64,000 nt of DNA from Trifolium pratense (taxonomy: Eukaryota; Streptophyta; Magnoliopsida; Fabales; Fabaceae), in the NCBI RefSeq assembly GCF_020283565.1, contig NC_060060.1, forward strand, positions 70,169,257 to 70,233,256. Reading direction: 5' to 3'. Under the pieces are notes generated by a model. That model made no database searches and was not told the DNA's origin. It was given only the letters and a program-made list of their open reading frames with translations. The translations under genes were made by a program, and so were the position numbers. Positions 11,851 to 24,589 of the stretch are shown one piece after another. Every line of letters begins with the position of its first letter. Within the stretch, counting starts at the first letter, position 1.

Positions 11851-14047
11851 TGTAACACCCAAACCCATTATTTATATATTTCTACCTTTAGTAAAATCTT
11901 TTTCAAAATACGCAACGGAAAATCACATTTAATTTATTGAATATCGGTTCGAGTATTACACTCCTCTATCAAAATAATACTAATGTAATTAATTAGTAAA
12001 AACAGTGTTTATACAAATCTTTGAATCAAATAATGTATTTATTGATTATACAAAACAACCTAGACAATAGACTTTATATACAATATAAAACCCTTTCCCG
12101 TGTCACAATCAGAGCGGAGCTTCACCGACGACTCGACATCGAATACCACAAAATCCTGTAAAATCTGGACCCCCAACGGTCCAGCACATAACACATAAAA
12201 GAGAGTTAGACGACATACTCAAAATATAAGTGTAAGTAAATGGTACTTAAACACTTTTTCATAAAAACATGCATATTCTTCATTTATCTCATCTAATTAG
12301 GAGTTACAACCTAATTGTTCTCACACTTCATTTATAAACATACATCAATAATCTCATTTAATTATAAGCTATGAAAGGTATAACCAAATATCAATCATAA
12401 TTCACAATATATTGAAGCCAATTACAATTAAAATCATCGGACAATCAACACATACCACAAGTCTAACACACATAGACAATTATCACAAATTACAAACATA
12501 TGTGTCACATATCAAATATCAAATAATGTACACATATCCTAATGCAATCTAATGCCACAATCTTCATGCTATGTCCCCTAGACATATCTAATGCATGTGG
12601 TACCATCTTCTTTATTAGAGTATCTCACCTCTAATATCCTTCTTTATCGGATAAATATAATCCGATATCCTTCTTTATTGGAATATCCAATATCACATAT
12701 ATTCATGAATGCATGTATGTATTTCATGAATTCACTCACAATCTATAGCATTAAGCTCTTCATTTACTAATGTGGAACACTATCCAACATTACTTCTTTA
12801 TTAAGATAACACTATACCTTAATATCCTTCTTTATTAGAATAACATACTCTAATATACTTCTTTGACATTTAAACAAACATCATCAATAATCATCTTCCA
12901 AAACAAGATACACACACATAATCCAATTGCATACATCATCACAAAAGTATAAGATTAAGTCATACTCCTAACACATATTCATGATCATCACAATCATATT
13001 TATTCTCTAAGATTACTCAATTAATCTCATACAATATGTTCATTATCCATATTATAATCATACATGTCTATTACAACAATTAACATACATAATATAACAT
13101 GTTAGAACCCTCAAAGCCATTCAAATTCCAAAACAGCAAAGTGTTGTGCTGTCACGGTGGCTAAGCGAGCCTTAGCGAGCTATAGCGAGATGTTCGCTAA
13201 GCGAAGGCTCAGCGAGCTTCAGCGAACCACACCAGTGGCTCACCTGCTCGTGGCGAGCTGTTCGCCACACGTTCGCTGAGCGAACACCTCCTGTCAGGAC
13301 AGTTCAAAACTTGCGATTTCTACACCAAATCACCCAAAAATCCCATTTTTCATGTTATAAACCCCAAATGAGTTTGTATTCAAGTGCAACAAACATATCT
13401 AAACACAAAAGGACGGTTCATTTCACCGATCTACCATTTTTACTACGAAAAAGTAGAGATTTAACACTTTTACTCAAAACTCTCAAGAACACAAAGTTCT
13501 TGAGTTTAATCCTTTATAAATCTCGTTTTTAACCATTAGATTCGTTCATACATCATGATAAGAGCATGTTAAACATGTTATGAACCTTAGAATCGATTTC
13601 CATTAAGAAAATCCATCCAAACTAAAACGAAAATGGGGTGGAGGAAGTTCGGGTGAGGAGAAATCGACATTCTCCCCTTCCTCGGGTCACCCACGAATAT
13701 GAAATCTACTCTCTTACCTGGATTCGAAGAAAACACGACGAAGATCTCGAATCCCTAGCTCTCCCTTTGCCCTAGCTCCTCAAGCTCTCTCTTCTCCTCT
13801 CAAGAACACAAAAGGAACATGAGAAATGAATTCTCTTCCTCACTATGCCCTTATGGGCGCCCCCTCACACTCACAAGGCCCATTGGGCCTCAAGCCCAAT
13901 TGGCTTGGCCCAACTCGCGTTAACTCACTCTACTCGCGCGTTAACTAAAACTCTCGATAAATAACATAAAGTTATTATCTTACTTAAAAACCACGTCACC
14001 AAATAATTAAACACTTAAATAGTGAATAATAAATTTGGGTCGTTACA
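11851..14047 (-). repeat. Tandem gypsy LTR copy 2 (shared middle LTR)
   Basis: 2197 bp. I see no difference from copy 1. It serves as 5' LTR of the left unit and 3' LTR of the right unit. No target duplication separates the two units. Confidence 0.92.
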
Positions 14048-17000
14048 ACTCTCCCTCACTTAAAAGATTTTCGCCCTCGAAAATTACGCTACTAAAACCA
14101 CTACGGATAACTCCTGTATCCGAACCTTCAACGAAACGCTCAAAACGCTACACATACTAAGTTTGACAAAATTAGTTTATCCCATCCAACACAATTTTTG
14201 TCCATTTATCAACAAGAGATCAAGGACGGCCAGTTCCTCAATTTGTCGATAGATAGTCAACAATCATGATATCGACATAAACCATTCTTATCAAACCGCT
14301 AAAACGTCCACTCCGCACGAAACATCCATAGATTCACATTCTACGGTACACATAATGCTACCCACAACAAGTACAACTAATCGAACACACTCCGAAAAGA
14401 TACTCCCGTGGAATACTCCATATCTCCACAAATCCTATAAGTCTCTGATTCCCTCGTGAATCACTTAACCGTGTTACATCACTTATTCATATTCGAATCT
14501 TATTCCAACTTATCACTCGATATTTCAATTCCAACAATCACTTGATGACCATCATTCTCAAACTTCATTGACACATGCTAAAAACTACCGTCTCTAACCG
14601 TCAAATTCCTTTTTTTTTCACATTGAGTCGAATCCAATACGACTACTCTGTTCCCAAGTAATCCCTCAACCAATATTTGCATTCCTTAACACAAACAATT
14701 TTCAATACCACTTCTTAATCTTTTAGTAATTCGCCACTTCAAAATTAGGCTACCGCCTAAAATTGATTCCCCAAACAATCATAACTTCTATCTCGTTGAT
14801 TCCAAACGACATCTTCAGTTTGCCCATAATCCATCTATCAATGTTCCTCATCATCTTGCATTGCAACAAGCATAATCTTCTCCGTTTATTCACTCATCGG
14901 TTTCTTATTCACTTACGACCTCTACCAATCATCATCTCTCTTTGGATAGCTATCTTTAAACTCCTCCTTAGTACATTCGATACCAAAATCAAACTCTTGA
15001 ATTTAATCCTCAAAACTCCAATACTCGTCATTCCATCTAATTCTATCCATTAAATTCTAATTAACCTTTTGTCTTAGTATTCTTACTAATGACTCCTTGT
15101 CTACTCTCAATACGACATCTCTAGAAAATTTCCAAAAAATTCTCGTCCAAAAATACACTTTAAGTTATACACCAAGTCACCACTGTTCCATCATCCATGA
15201 TGAAACAATTTAAAATCCTTTACTTCATTGTCACCGATTACGACCATACTACATCAACATCCACGATGCATCTAACAACACTAGTCTCCACTGACCTTCC
15301 TATTCCATAAATCCAAATTTTCTAGTAAATACTTACTCTTATCTTGTGGGCACTGCAAAATGCTCTCCGACACTTACCTTAGGCATCGCCTTCAACTTCT
15401 CACTATATGTGTTCAAACACAACATCTACTCACATGTGTGTGGTAATCCTTTTCGCAAACTCTCACCTAACATAAGTCACTTCCAACATGACCTCCTATA
15501 CTCATTCTCCTCACGTCCCTCAACGGCTAACTTCCTTATTCTTCATCATTCAAAAATGATACCTCTCATTTAGCTTCATCTCAACCTCTAAGACTCTACG
15601 TTCTCGTTCAACATGTGACACCAATTGTCCGGTCATTATCCAAATCCAATCACTCTTTCTTCGACAAGCCTCTCACAAAATCCTTCGAATCGTTATCCTA
15701 CTTCCATTCCTTGATTAATTAACACCAACGGTTCACTAATCTTCACATCTCTTTCTCTAAGCTTCTCAAATCTCTCCCGAAAATCACTTCACACACTAGA
15801 CTTAGAACTCCAAATTGTTCAACCAATTCAACCTACTACCATATGCACGACTCACATAAAGCTTCTTACTCAAGAATCCGGTACAACATTCGATCCACTT
15901 GGATGACAACTCACTTCAAATCATCACCTCCTCAAGAATCTTAATCACTTCCTTTTCTACATATTCGACTCCTACTAATCGAATAGGTACTTCAACTTTG
16001 GTCCACACAAACAACGCCTCCATACTTCTAGTGTAACACACGATCCTCAATCGACTCGAATTCTCTTCATCTCACTTAACCAATCTCACTAATGCCCCTA
16101 CGGTGAAACACTCGGTCCGACAACTTCTCTTCTAGTAGTTTCTTACAACTCGTTGCTCCCATTCATTCCACTTCGAACAACGTTACCAACTCCTGAATAT
16201 TCCGCTTCAAGAACATCTATACTCATCTCATCTTCTCACGTTCGAAACATCTCGGAGGGATGCAATCTTCTCCCCCACTTATCTCAAACCCACCTACACT
16301 CTTCCACTAGAACTTCTGGTGCTCACACCTAACGGTTCTATCGCCTCTAAACATATTCTTCCCAAAAGAAGAAACTAGTATCGACATCGTTTACACGCAT
16401 GTCGCATACAAGGGACAAAACCTAACCCACGATACCTAAACACTAACACAAATTCATGCAAGCATTCAAGTAACCTATACTTCCCTCACTTCTCAAAGTT
16501 AGGAAATCAAAACAACACAAGAAAAATGAACATTGCATAGCAATAATTCATACTCAATTCAATCAACTCAGAACAAGACATCAACAAAATAAATCTCTTG
16601 TCTGGCTCCCTCGCTTAGCAAAAGCTAGCGAGCTCCCGGCGAGACAAGTCAAAAACATTCACAGGATTTAGCAAGACTTAGCGAGACTCAGCGAGGTTCA
16701 TTCTTCGCCTAGCGAGCACATCCAAAAATCTGGGTGCTCTGCTACGGTTTTGAACTTACGCTCACTAAACTCTCGTTTTCTCGACTCACTAATCCACAAA
16801 ATCCAAAACTTCAAGCATATAACATCATTATAAACTTGAAAGCACAATTAGAATCATGCATCAACAATCACAACATAGGATTATGAGATCTTCATGTTTT
16901 TACTCATAAAACGCATAGCAATTCAAATGCCTAGTAATCATCTAGCACATGTTATAAACAAACATATAACAAACACATACCAGGACACATTAATATCCTA

Positions 17001-17488
17001 CTCGTCTCACCATTTTGAAAATTTAATTTTCACTCACCCAAAAGAAAATAACTCTATATTTTCACCAAAATCTTCAAGAAATAATATTAGTTTTTAAAAT
17101 TATTTCAAATCATTACCACATGCAGTTTTATATCATGCCGGATCGTCACATGCAGTTTTACATCATGCCGGATCATCAACAATTAGCAAATAAGCATCAA
17201 TCAACCAAGTTTAAACTATACCAAGGTTAAACTCTAAGCATATTCAACTATTATAGCATAGAAGTATAACACTCACACCATTACTCAACAAAAGAATGGA
17301 TCAATTTATCAATTCACACCACTCATAGGTCCTAAATGAACAACATAAGTGATTTCACAAAACAAACACAACCAAATCGTTAGACAAACACGACTGACAC
17401 ACAACACTCACTTGGTCTGACTGCACAGACCTGCTCTGATCTACACATAACCCACACAGTTCGAAGACAACGGGGCTCTGATACCAAT
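14048..17488 (-). other. Internal region 2 of the tandem gypsy, no pol
   Basis: Same length as internal region 1, with about four substitutions visible: near 14129 (C for T), 14318 (C for A), 15183 (T for C) and 15250 (A for T). Non-coding in the same way. Its primer site is at 17475-17486. Confidence 0.8.
17475..17486 (-). promoter_or_regulatory. Primer binding site, tRNA-iMet type, unit 2
   Basis: TGGTATCAGAGC on the minus strand, two bases from LTR copy 3. Identical to the site in unit 1. Confidence 0.85.
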
Positions 17489-19705
17489 TGTAACACCCAA
17501 ACCCATTATTTATATATTTCTACCTTTAGTAAAATCTTTTTCAAAATACGCAACGGAAAATCACATTTAATTTATTGAATATTGGTTCGAGTATTACACT
17601 CCTCTATCAAAATAATACTAATGTAATTAATTAGTAAAAACAGTGTTTATACAAATCTTTGAATCAAATAATGTATTTATTGATTATACAAAACAACCTA
17701 GACAATAGACTTTATATACAATATAAAACCCTTTCCCGTGTCACAATCAGAGCGGAGCTTCACCGACGACTCGACATCGAATACCACAAAATCCTGTAAA
17801 ATCTGGACCCCCAACGGTCCAGCACATAACACATAAAAGAGAGTTAGACGACATACTCAAAATATAAGTGTAAGTAAATGGTACTTAAACACTTTTTCAT
17901 AAAAACATGCATATTCTTCATTTATCTCATCTAATTAGGAGTTACAACCTAATTGTTCTCACACTTCATTTATAAACATACATCAATAATCTCATTTAAT
18001 TATAAGCTATGAAAGGTATAACCAAATATCAATCATAATTCACAATATATTGAAGCCAATTACAATTAAAATCATCGGACAATCAACACATACCACAAGT
18101 CTAACACACATAGACAATTATCACAAATTACAAACATATGTGTCACATATCAAATATCAAATAATGTACACATATCCTAATGCAATCTAATGCCACAATC
18201 TTCATGCTATGTCCCCTAGACATATCTAATGCATGTGGTACCATCTTCTTTATTAGAGTATCTCACCTCTAATATCCTTCTTTATCGGATAAATATAATC
18301 CGATATCCTTCTTTATTGGAATATCCAATATCACATATATTCATGAATGCATGTATGTATTTCATGAATTCACTCACAATCTATAGCATTAAGCTCTTCA
18401 TTTACTAATGTGGAACACTATCCAACATTACTTCTTTATTAAGATAACACTATACCTTAATATCCTTCTTTATTAGAATAACATACTCTAATATACTTCT
18501 TTGACATTTAAACAAACATCATCAATAATCATCTTCCAAAACAAGATACACACACATAATCCAATTGCATACATCATCACAAAAGTATAAGATTAAGTCA
18601 TACTCCTAACACATATTCATGATCATCACAATCATATTTATTCTCTAAGATTACTCAATTAATCTCATACAATATGTTCATTATCCATATTATAATCATA
18701 CATGTCTATTACAACAATTAACATACATAATATAACATGTTAGAACCCTCAAAGCCATTCAAATTCCAAAACAGCAAAGTGTTGTGCTGTCACGGTGGCT
18801 AAGCGAGCCTTAGCGAGCTATAGCGAGATGTTCGCTAAGCGAAGGCTCAGCGAGCTTCAGCGAACCACACCAGTGGCTCACCTGCTCGTGGCGAGCTGCA
18901 GCGAGCTGTGGCGAGCTGTTCGCCACACGTTCGCTGAGCGAACACCTCCTGTCAGGACAGTTCAAAACTTGCGATTTCTACACCAAATCACCCAAAAATC
19001 CCATTTTTCATGTTATAAACCCCAAATGAGTTTGTATTCAAGTGCAACAAACATATCTAAACACAAAAGGACGGTTCATTTCACCGATCTACCATTTTTA
19101 CTACGAAAAAGTAGAGATTTAACACTTTTACTCAAAACTCTCAAGAACACAAAGTTCTTGAGTTTAATCCTTTATAAATCTCGTTTTTAACCATTAGATT
19201 CGTTCATACATCATGATAAGAGCATGTTAAACATGTTATGAACCTTAGAATCGATTTCCATTAAGAAAATCCATCCAAACTAAAACGAAAATGGGGTGGA
19301 GGAAGTTCGGGTGAGGAGAAATCGACATTCTCCCCTTCCTCGGGTCACCCACGAATATGAAATCTACTCTCTTACCTGGATTCGAAGAAAACACGACGAA
19401 GATCTCGAATCCCTAGCTCTCCCTTTGCCCTAGCTCCTCAAGCTCTCTCTTCTCCTCTCAAGAACACAAAAGGAACATGAGAAATGAATTCTCTTCCTCA
19501 CTATGCCCTTATGGGCGCCCCCTCACACTCACAAGGCCCATTGGGCCTCAAGCCCAATTGGCTTGGCCCAACTCGCGTTAACTCACTCTACTCGCGCGTT
19601 AACTAAAACTCTCGATAAATAACATAAAGTTATTATCTTACTTAAAAACCACGTCACCAAATAATTAAACACTTAAATAGTGAATAATAAATTTGGGTCG
19701 TTACA
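17489..19705 (-). repeat. Tandem gypsy LTR copy 3
   Basis: 2217 bp. It differs from copies 1 and 2 by one substitution near 17583 and by a 20 bp gain, GCAGCGAGCTGTGGCGAGCT, at about 18898 inside the GC-rich word cluster. The gain opens a 131-codon frame at 18795-19190, a length artefact rather than a gene. Confidence 0.92.
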
Positions 19706-19710
19706 CGCAC

Positions 19711-22700
19711 TTACCGAAGAATGCAGTGCCATATTCCAAAACAAAATGCCACCTAAACTTAAGGACCCAGGAAGTTTTTCAATTCCCTGCGTAATAGGCA
19801 ACTACGTAATAGATAAGGCACTATGCGACTTAGGAGCAAGTGTTAGTCTCATGCCCCTCTCAATCAGCAAAAAGTTAAACTTGAGTGATCTAAAACCTAC
19901 TAGGATGTCTCTTCAACTAGCAGACCGTTCAGTTAAATACCCTGTAGGTATCCTAGAAAATATTCCAGTAAAAATCGGCCAACTTTATATCCCTACCGAC
20001 TTTGTAGTAATGGACATTACGGAAGATTCATGTATTCCAATCCTTTTAGGAAGACCATTCCTAGCCACTGCAGGAGCAATAATAGACGTTAAGCGAGGAA
20101 AACTTACACTAGAAGTAGGGGAAGAGAAAATTGAATTTATTCTTTCTAAATTCATGCAAACACCAGCTGTCGAAGACACTTGCTATGCCATAGACATAAT
20201 TGATGAGTGTGTCAAAGAATTAGAGAAAGAATTACCTCACGAAGCGGAGATCCTAAAACATCCTATAGATGTAGACAATAGTTCAATAAAAGATCCACCG
20301 CTCGCACCTAATCTCGCGCCTGAACCTAAACAATCCTCACTAGAACTCAAACCATTACCCAAGAACCTTAGGTACGAATATCTAGACGAAAATCTGAGTC
20401 GCCCAGTCATAGTGAACGCTGACCTAGATCCAATAGAAACAGGAAAATTATTAGATGTCTTAAGAAAATATCCTTCTGCCTTAGGTTACAACATCTCAGA
20501 CTTAAAGGGAATTAGTCCCTCTGTGTGCATGCACCGAATCTTATTAGAGGAAGATGCAAAGGCTTCGAGAGAACACCAAAGAAGGATAAACCCTATCTTA
20601 AGCGAAGTAGTTAAGAAAGAAGTGCTGAAACTCTTAGACGCAGGCATAATATATCAAATATCTGATAGCAAGTGGGTCAGCCCTGTTCATGTAGTACCAA
20701 AGAAGGGAGGACTAACAGTTGTCAAAAACGAGAAGGGAGAATCTGTACCTAAGCGAGTGGAATCAGGATATAGAATGTGCATCGACTATAGAAAATTAAA
20801 CAAAGCCACTCGGAAAGATCATTTTCCTTTACCGTTCATTGACCAAATGCTCGAGCGTCTAGCTAAACACTCCTATTTTTGTTATTTAGACGGATACTCT
20901 GGATTTTTCCAAATCCCGATACACCCCGACGACCAAGAAAAGACCACCTTCACATGCCCTGTAGGTACCTTTGCCTATAGACGTATGCCTTTTGGATTAT
21001 GTAACGCCCCTGCAACCTTCCAACGATGTATGATGGCGATATTCGCAGATTTTATAAACAATATCATGGAAGTATTCATGGCTGATTTTTCTGTGTATGG
21101 GGAAAGTTTTGAAGGATGTCTCGCTAATTTAGAATTGGTATTACAAAGATGTGTTAAAGTCAACCTAGTACTCAATTGGGAGAAATGTCATTTCATGGTT
21201 CGTGAAGGACTAGTCTTAGGACATATAGTTTCTAATAGAGGAATAGAAGTGGACAAAGCTAAAATTGAAGTAATAGAAAACCTTCAACCTCCAAAAACCA
21301 TTAGGGACATAAGAAGTTTTTTAGGACACGCAGGTGTTTATCGTAGATTCATAAAAGACTTCTCTAAAATAACTAAACCCTTAACAGGCCTTTTAATGAA
21401 AGACGCCGAATTCATCTTCGACGACAAATGTATGGAAGCATTCCAACACCTCAAGCAAGCCTTGATTTCCGCACCTATAATGCAACCTCCTGATTGGAGT
21501 GAACCATTCGAGATTATGTGTGACGCCAGCGATTACGCCGTAGGAGCCGTTCTAGGACAAAGAAAGGATAAAAAGCTACACGCTATCTACTATGCAAGTA
21601 GAACTCTAGACGCGGCACAACTAAACTATGCTACCACCGAAAAAGAACTCTTAGTTGTCGTATTTGCAATCGACAAATTCCGCTCATATTTGGTAGGATC
21701 TAAAATCATCATTTACACCGATCACGCAGCAATCCGATATCTTATGAGTAAGAAAGATGCAAAACCAAGACTTCTAAGATGGATACTGCTGCTACAAGAG
21801 TTCGACCTAGAAATCAAAGACAAGAAAGGCATAGAAAATACGGTAGCAGACCACCTGTCTAGACTAGATGATATTAGGGAAGAACATATCCCAATTAACG
21901 ATGACTTCCCTTGTGATAGACTGATCGCCCAATTAGATTTTTCCTTCAACAAAGAAAAAGCTCGCGATGAGAAAATAGAAACCATTCTAGTCCAAACTAC
22001 AGCCCCCTGGTACGCTGATTATGTTAACTACATAGCTGCCGGAATAATGCCACCTGAATTATCTTATCAACAAAAGAAGAAATTTTTCCATGATGTTAAA
22101 CAATTTTATTGGGACGAGCCCCTTTTATTTAAAAGAGGCGCCGACGGAATTTTTCGTCGATGCGTCCCGGAAGAAGAAATGGAGAGTGTCATTACCCATT
22201 GTCACGCCTCACCTTATGGAGGGCATGCAAGCACTTCTAAAACCGCTTATAAAATCCTACAAGTCGGTCTCTATTGGCCTAACCTTTTTAGAGATGTTCA
22301 CGCGTTTATTGCAAAATGTGACCAATGTCAGCGTACGGGAAACATCTCAAGAAGAAACGAAATGCCACTCACAAACATCCTTGAAGTAGAAATCTTCGAC
22401 GTTTGGGGTATAGATTTTATGGGACCCTTTCCATCCTCATCAGGTAACAAGTTCATACTCGTAGCAGTAGATTACGTGTCAAAATGGATAGAGGCAATCG
22501 CCTCTCCCACTAATGATACACGAGTAGTCGTTAAGTTGTTTAAGAAAACTATTTTCCCTAGATTTGGAGTCCCCCGGTTAGTCATAAGCGACGGCGGCTC
22601 TCACTTTATATCCAAACAGTTAGAAAACTTATTAAGAAAATATGGAGTGAGACATAGAATTGCAACCCCATATCACCCACAAACAAGTGGCCAAGTAGAG

Positions 22701-23300
22701 ATCTCTAATAGAGAAATCAAAACAATCCTAGAAAAAACCGTATCCACTTCTAGAAAGGATTGGGCCACCAAACTGGATGATGCACTTTGGGCATATCGAA
22801 CCGCCTATAAGACACCCATAGGGACAACTCCATTTAAACTCATCTACGGAAAATCTTGCCATTTGCCGGTAGAATTAGAACATAGAGCCTATTGGGCAAT
22901 TAAAAATCTTAACACGGACTATCAGGCTGCCGGAGCAAAAAGAATGCTAGAACTAAACGAGCTAGATGAACTTAGGCTAGATGCTTACGAAAATGCCAAG
23001 ATTTATAAAGAAAGAACTAAAAAATGGCATGACGGGCACATACTAAGGAAAGAATTCAAGGAAGGAGAACTCGTACTCCTCTTCAACTCTAGGCTAAGGC
23101 TATTTCCTGGAAAACTTCGTTCCAGATGGTCAGGACCGTTTAAAATAACTAAAGTCTTTAAAAATGGGGCCGTAGAAATCAAGAGTAAATCAAACGCAAC
23201 ATTCATTGTTAATGGACAGCGTTTAAAACACTACTATTTCCCCAATGACGGAGATCACTACTCAAGTTTAAAGTTAGATGATCTCCCACCTGAAACCTAG
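19711..23300 (+). pseudogene. Athila-like Pol: protease, reverse transcriptase, RNase H, integrase
   Basis: The open frame runs back to an ATG at 19680, but that ATG lies in the inserted LTR; true Pol sequence resumes at 19711. Residue numbers count from 19680. Protease: D50 in [10 protein letters not shown] (DLG instead of the usual DTG). Reverse transcriptase: about 330-520 with [11 protein letters not shown] and [14 protein letters not shown]. The [YF]xDD box reads FMAD, with alanine 468 (GCT, 21081-21083) in place of the first aspartate. RNase H: about 605-730 ([15 protein letters not shown]). Integrase: HHCC finger, then D912, D971 and E1007, a correct D-D-35-E triad. It is broken by the upstream insertion and frameshift and is probably inactive as a polymerase. 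Confidence 0.9.
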
Positions 23301-23339
23301 ACGTTGACCGGATTACTGTCGAGCTACCGACATTAAACG

Positions 23340-23366
23340 AAGCGCTGCATGGGAGGCAACCCATAT
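23340..23366 (+). other. GGGAGGCAACCC stem-loop after Athila pol
   Basis: AGCGCTGCATGGGAGGCAAC with a following CCA lies 40 bp after the pol stop. TGGG/CCCA can pair around AGGCAA. As I recall, a similar word follows pol in many Athila-type elements. Its role is unknown to me; a position between pol and the next frame would suit a signal for expressing the third frame. Confidence 0.4.
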
Positions 23367-23386
23367 GTGTATTTTCCATTTTTCAT

Positions 23387-24589
23387 ATGCTTTATTTTTA
23401 TTTTTTGTTGATCAGCACTAACTTGTATGATTGTTTTCTCTTACTGAAAATAGCAGATACTGAATTAATTTTAAGAAAAAGAAAAAGAAAAAACGAAATG
23501 GAGGACAAAATGATAGTTAAGTTCAGAAGCGCCACACAGAAGGAGCGTTACGAAGACCTTTCCCACCAAGTAACATCGTTCCATGTTTTTCCAGACAATC
23601 ACGCCTTAGTTGCTTTAGGTATCTCTGAGAGTGTAAGGTTCTTAATCAACCAGCTAGGTTGGGACTGCTTCATCTTCTCCAACCCACCCACCTACCGTAA
23701 TCTTACTCTAGAATTCCTAAGTGCATTTAGGTATGAGCCGACTCGTGGAAATTCCACACATGGAGGCCTAGTTAGTTTCAGACTGTTTGGAAAAACCTAC
23801 CGTCTTACAACCCAAGAGATAGCCGAGTACTTAGGAGTAGCTTGTGGCCCAGATGCTTTCACTGAGATACAAGATGATACCTATATGGAAAGCATGCTTC
23901 AACAATACTGGGGCAACATAGCAAGCAACCCTAACTCACCCCCTGACGAAAGACTAAGCACAGCCATCCATAACTCGGCAATAAGATATTTCCACATGAT
24001 TATTGCCCACACCTTTTTCGGAAAACCCCCCAACGTCACAACCGTCAGTAGGGAAGAACTTTTCATAATGTTCTGTGGATCCCAAGGTCGACCACTAAAT
24101 GCTGCAGCCTTCCTACTTGACAGCCTAGCCAAATTCACTCTTCCAAATCCGGACCGCACTGATGTTCGGGTTCCTGCAAACCTCCTTTATAATACTAATG
24201 ACGAGCCCATGCCTGATCAGGCTCCCACGCACATTATTGATGATGTTGCCGCTGGTGGGAGCCACAATTTTGTCCCACCTGCACACACCACATATTTTCC
24301 TAACACTTTTGCAGGTAGTTCATCATCTCGCCAAAACACCATGGACGAGCGCGACAGCCTCTTTTATGCCATGCATCAACAACAAACGGAGATGATGGGA
24401 CAAATTAACGCAATGCAAATTCAACAAAATCAAATTCTCCAAAATCAACAACAAATTCAGGGCCGTTTTGACCAATGGGATACGGCAGAGGCACAACGTC
24501 AACAACAACTTGATCGCGTCATTTATGGCATAAGCGAATTAAGGATGCAGTGTGACAACTTTCAAAGATACCAACAACCTCCACCGTGA
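23387..24589 (+). CDS. Athila-like third open frame (env position), transposon-specific protein
   Basis: A 400-codon frame in the position called env-like in Athila/Calypso elements. The first ATG (23387) gives a hydrophobic start (residues 1-21) followed by a basic LRKRKRKNE stretch. An in-frame ATG at 23498 (MEDKMIVKF) is the alternative start. The middle (about 95-255) carries a globular region with key residues RLFGKTYRLTTQEIAEYLG and FFGKPPNVTTVSREELF. It resembles the ATHILA ORF-1 or 'putative plant transposon protein' families, not a viral glycoprotein. The C-terminal ~80 residues are glutamine-rich and likely coiled coil. No clear transmembrane anchor is seen near the C terminus. The frame is open to its end. 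Confidence 0.72.
   Translation: MLYFYFLLISTNLYDCFLLLKIADTELILRKRKRKNEMEDKMIVKFRSATQKERYEDLSHQVTSFHVFPDNHALVALGISESVRFLINQLGWDCFIFSNPPTYRNLTLEFLSAFRYEPTRGNSTHGGLVSFRLFGKTYRLTTQEIAEYLGVACGPDAFTEIQDDTYMESMLQQYWGNIASNPNSPPDERLSTAIHNSAIRYFHMIIAHTFFGKPPNVTTVSREELFIMFCGSQGRPLNAAAFLLDSLAKFTLPNPDRTDVRVPANLLYNTNDEPMPDQAPTHIIDDVAAGGSHNFVPPAHTTYFPNTFAGSSSSRQNTMDERDSLFYAMHQQQTEMMGQINAMQIQQNQILQNQQQIQGRFDQWDTAEAQRQQQLDRVIYGISELRMQCDNFQRYQQPPP

Larger units (their letters stand above)
6213..19705 (-). mobile_element. Tandem non-autonomous gypsy element: LTR-internal-LTR-internal-LTR
   Basis: Three LTR copies (6213-8409, 11851-14047, 17489-19705) and two internal regions of exactly 3441 bp each share one 5 bp target duplication, CGCAC (6208-6212 and 19706-19710). 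On the minus strand each LTR starts TGTAACGACCC and ends GGGTGTTACA. A tRNA-iMet primer site and a purine tract lie at the expected LTR borders in both units. The internal copies differ at about four positions by eye. No Gag, protease, reverse transcriptase or integrase motif is visible, so this is a LARD-like element that depends on another element's enzymes. Unequal recombination between LTRs of two copies of one insertion is the simplest origin. Confidence 0.9.

Noticed and set aside
19680..19710. ATG at 19680 as the true start of Pol
   Set aside because: The first codons are the end of an inserted LTR plus the target duplication. The Pol frame really continues from 6212.
23387..23450. Signal peptide of a viral-type envelope protein
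   Set aside because: The first 21 residues are hydrophobic, but a later ATG is equally possible and no surface or transmembrane domain follows.
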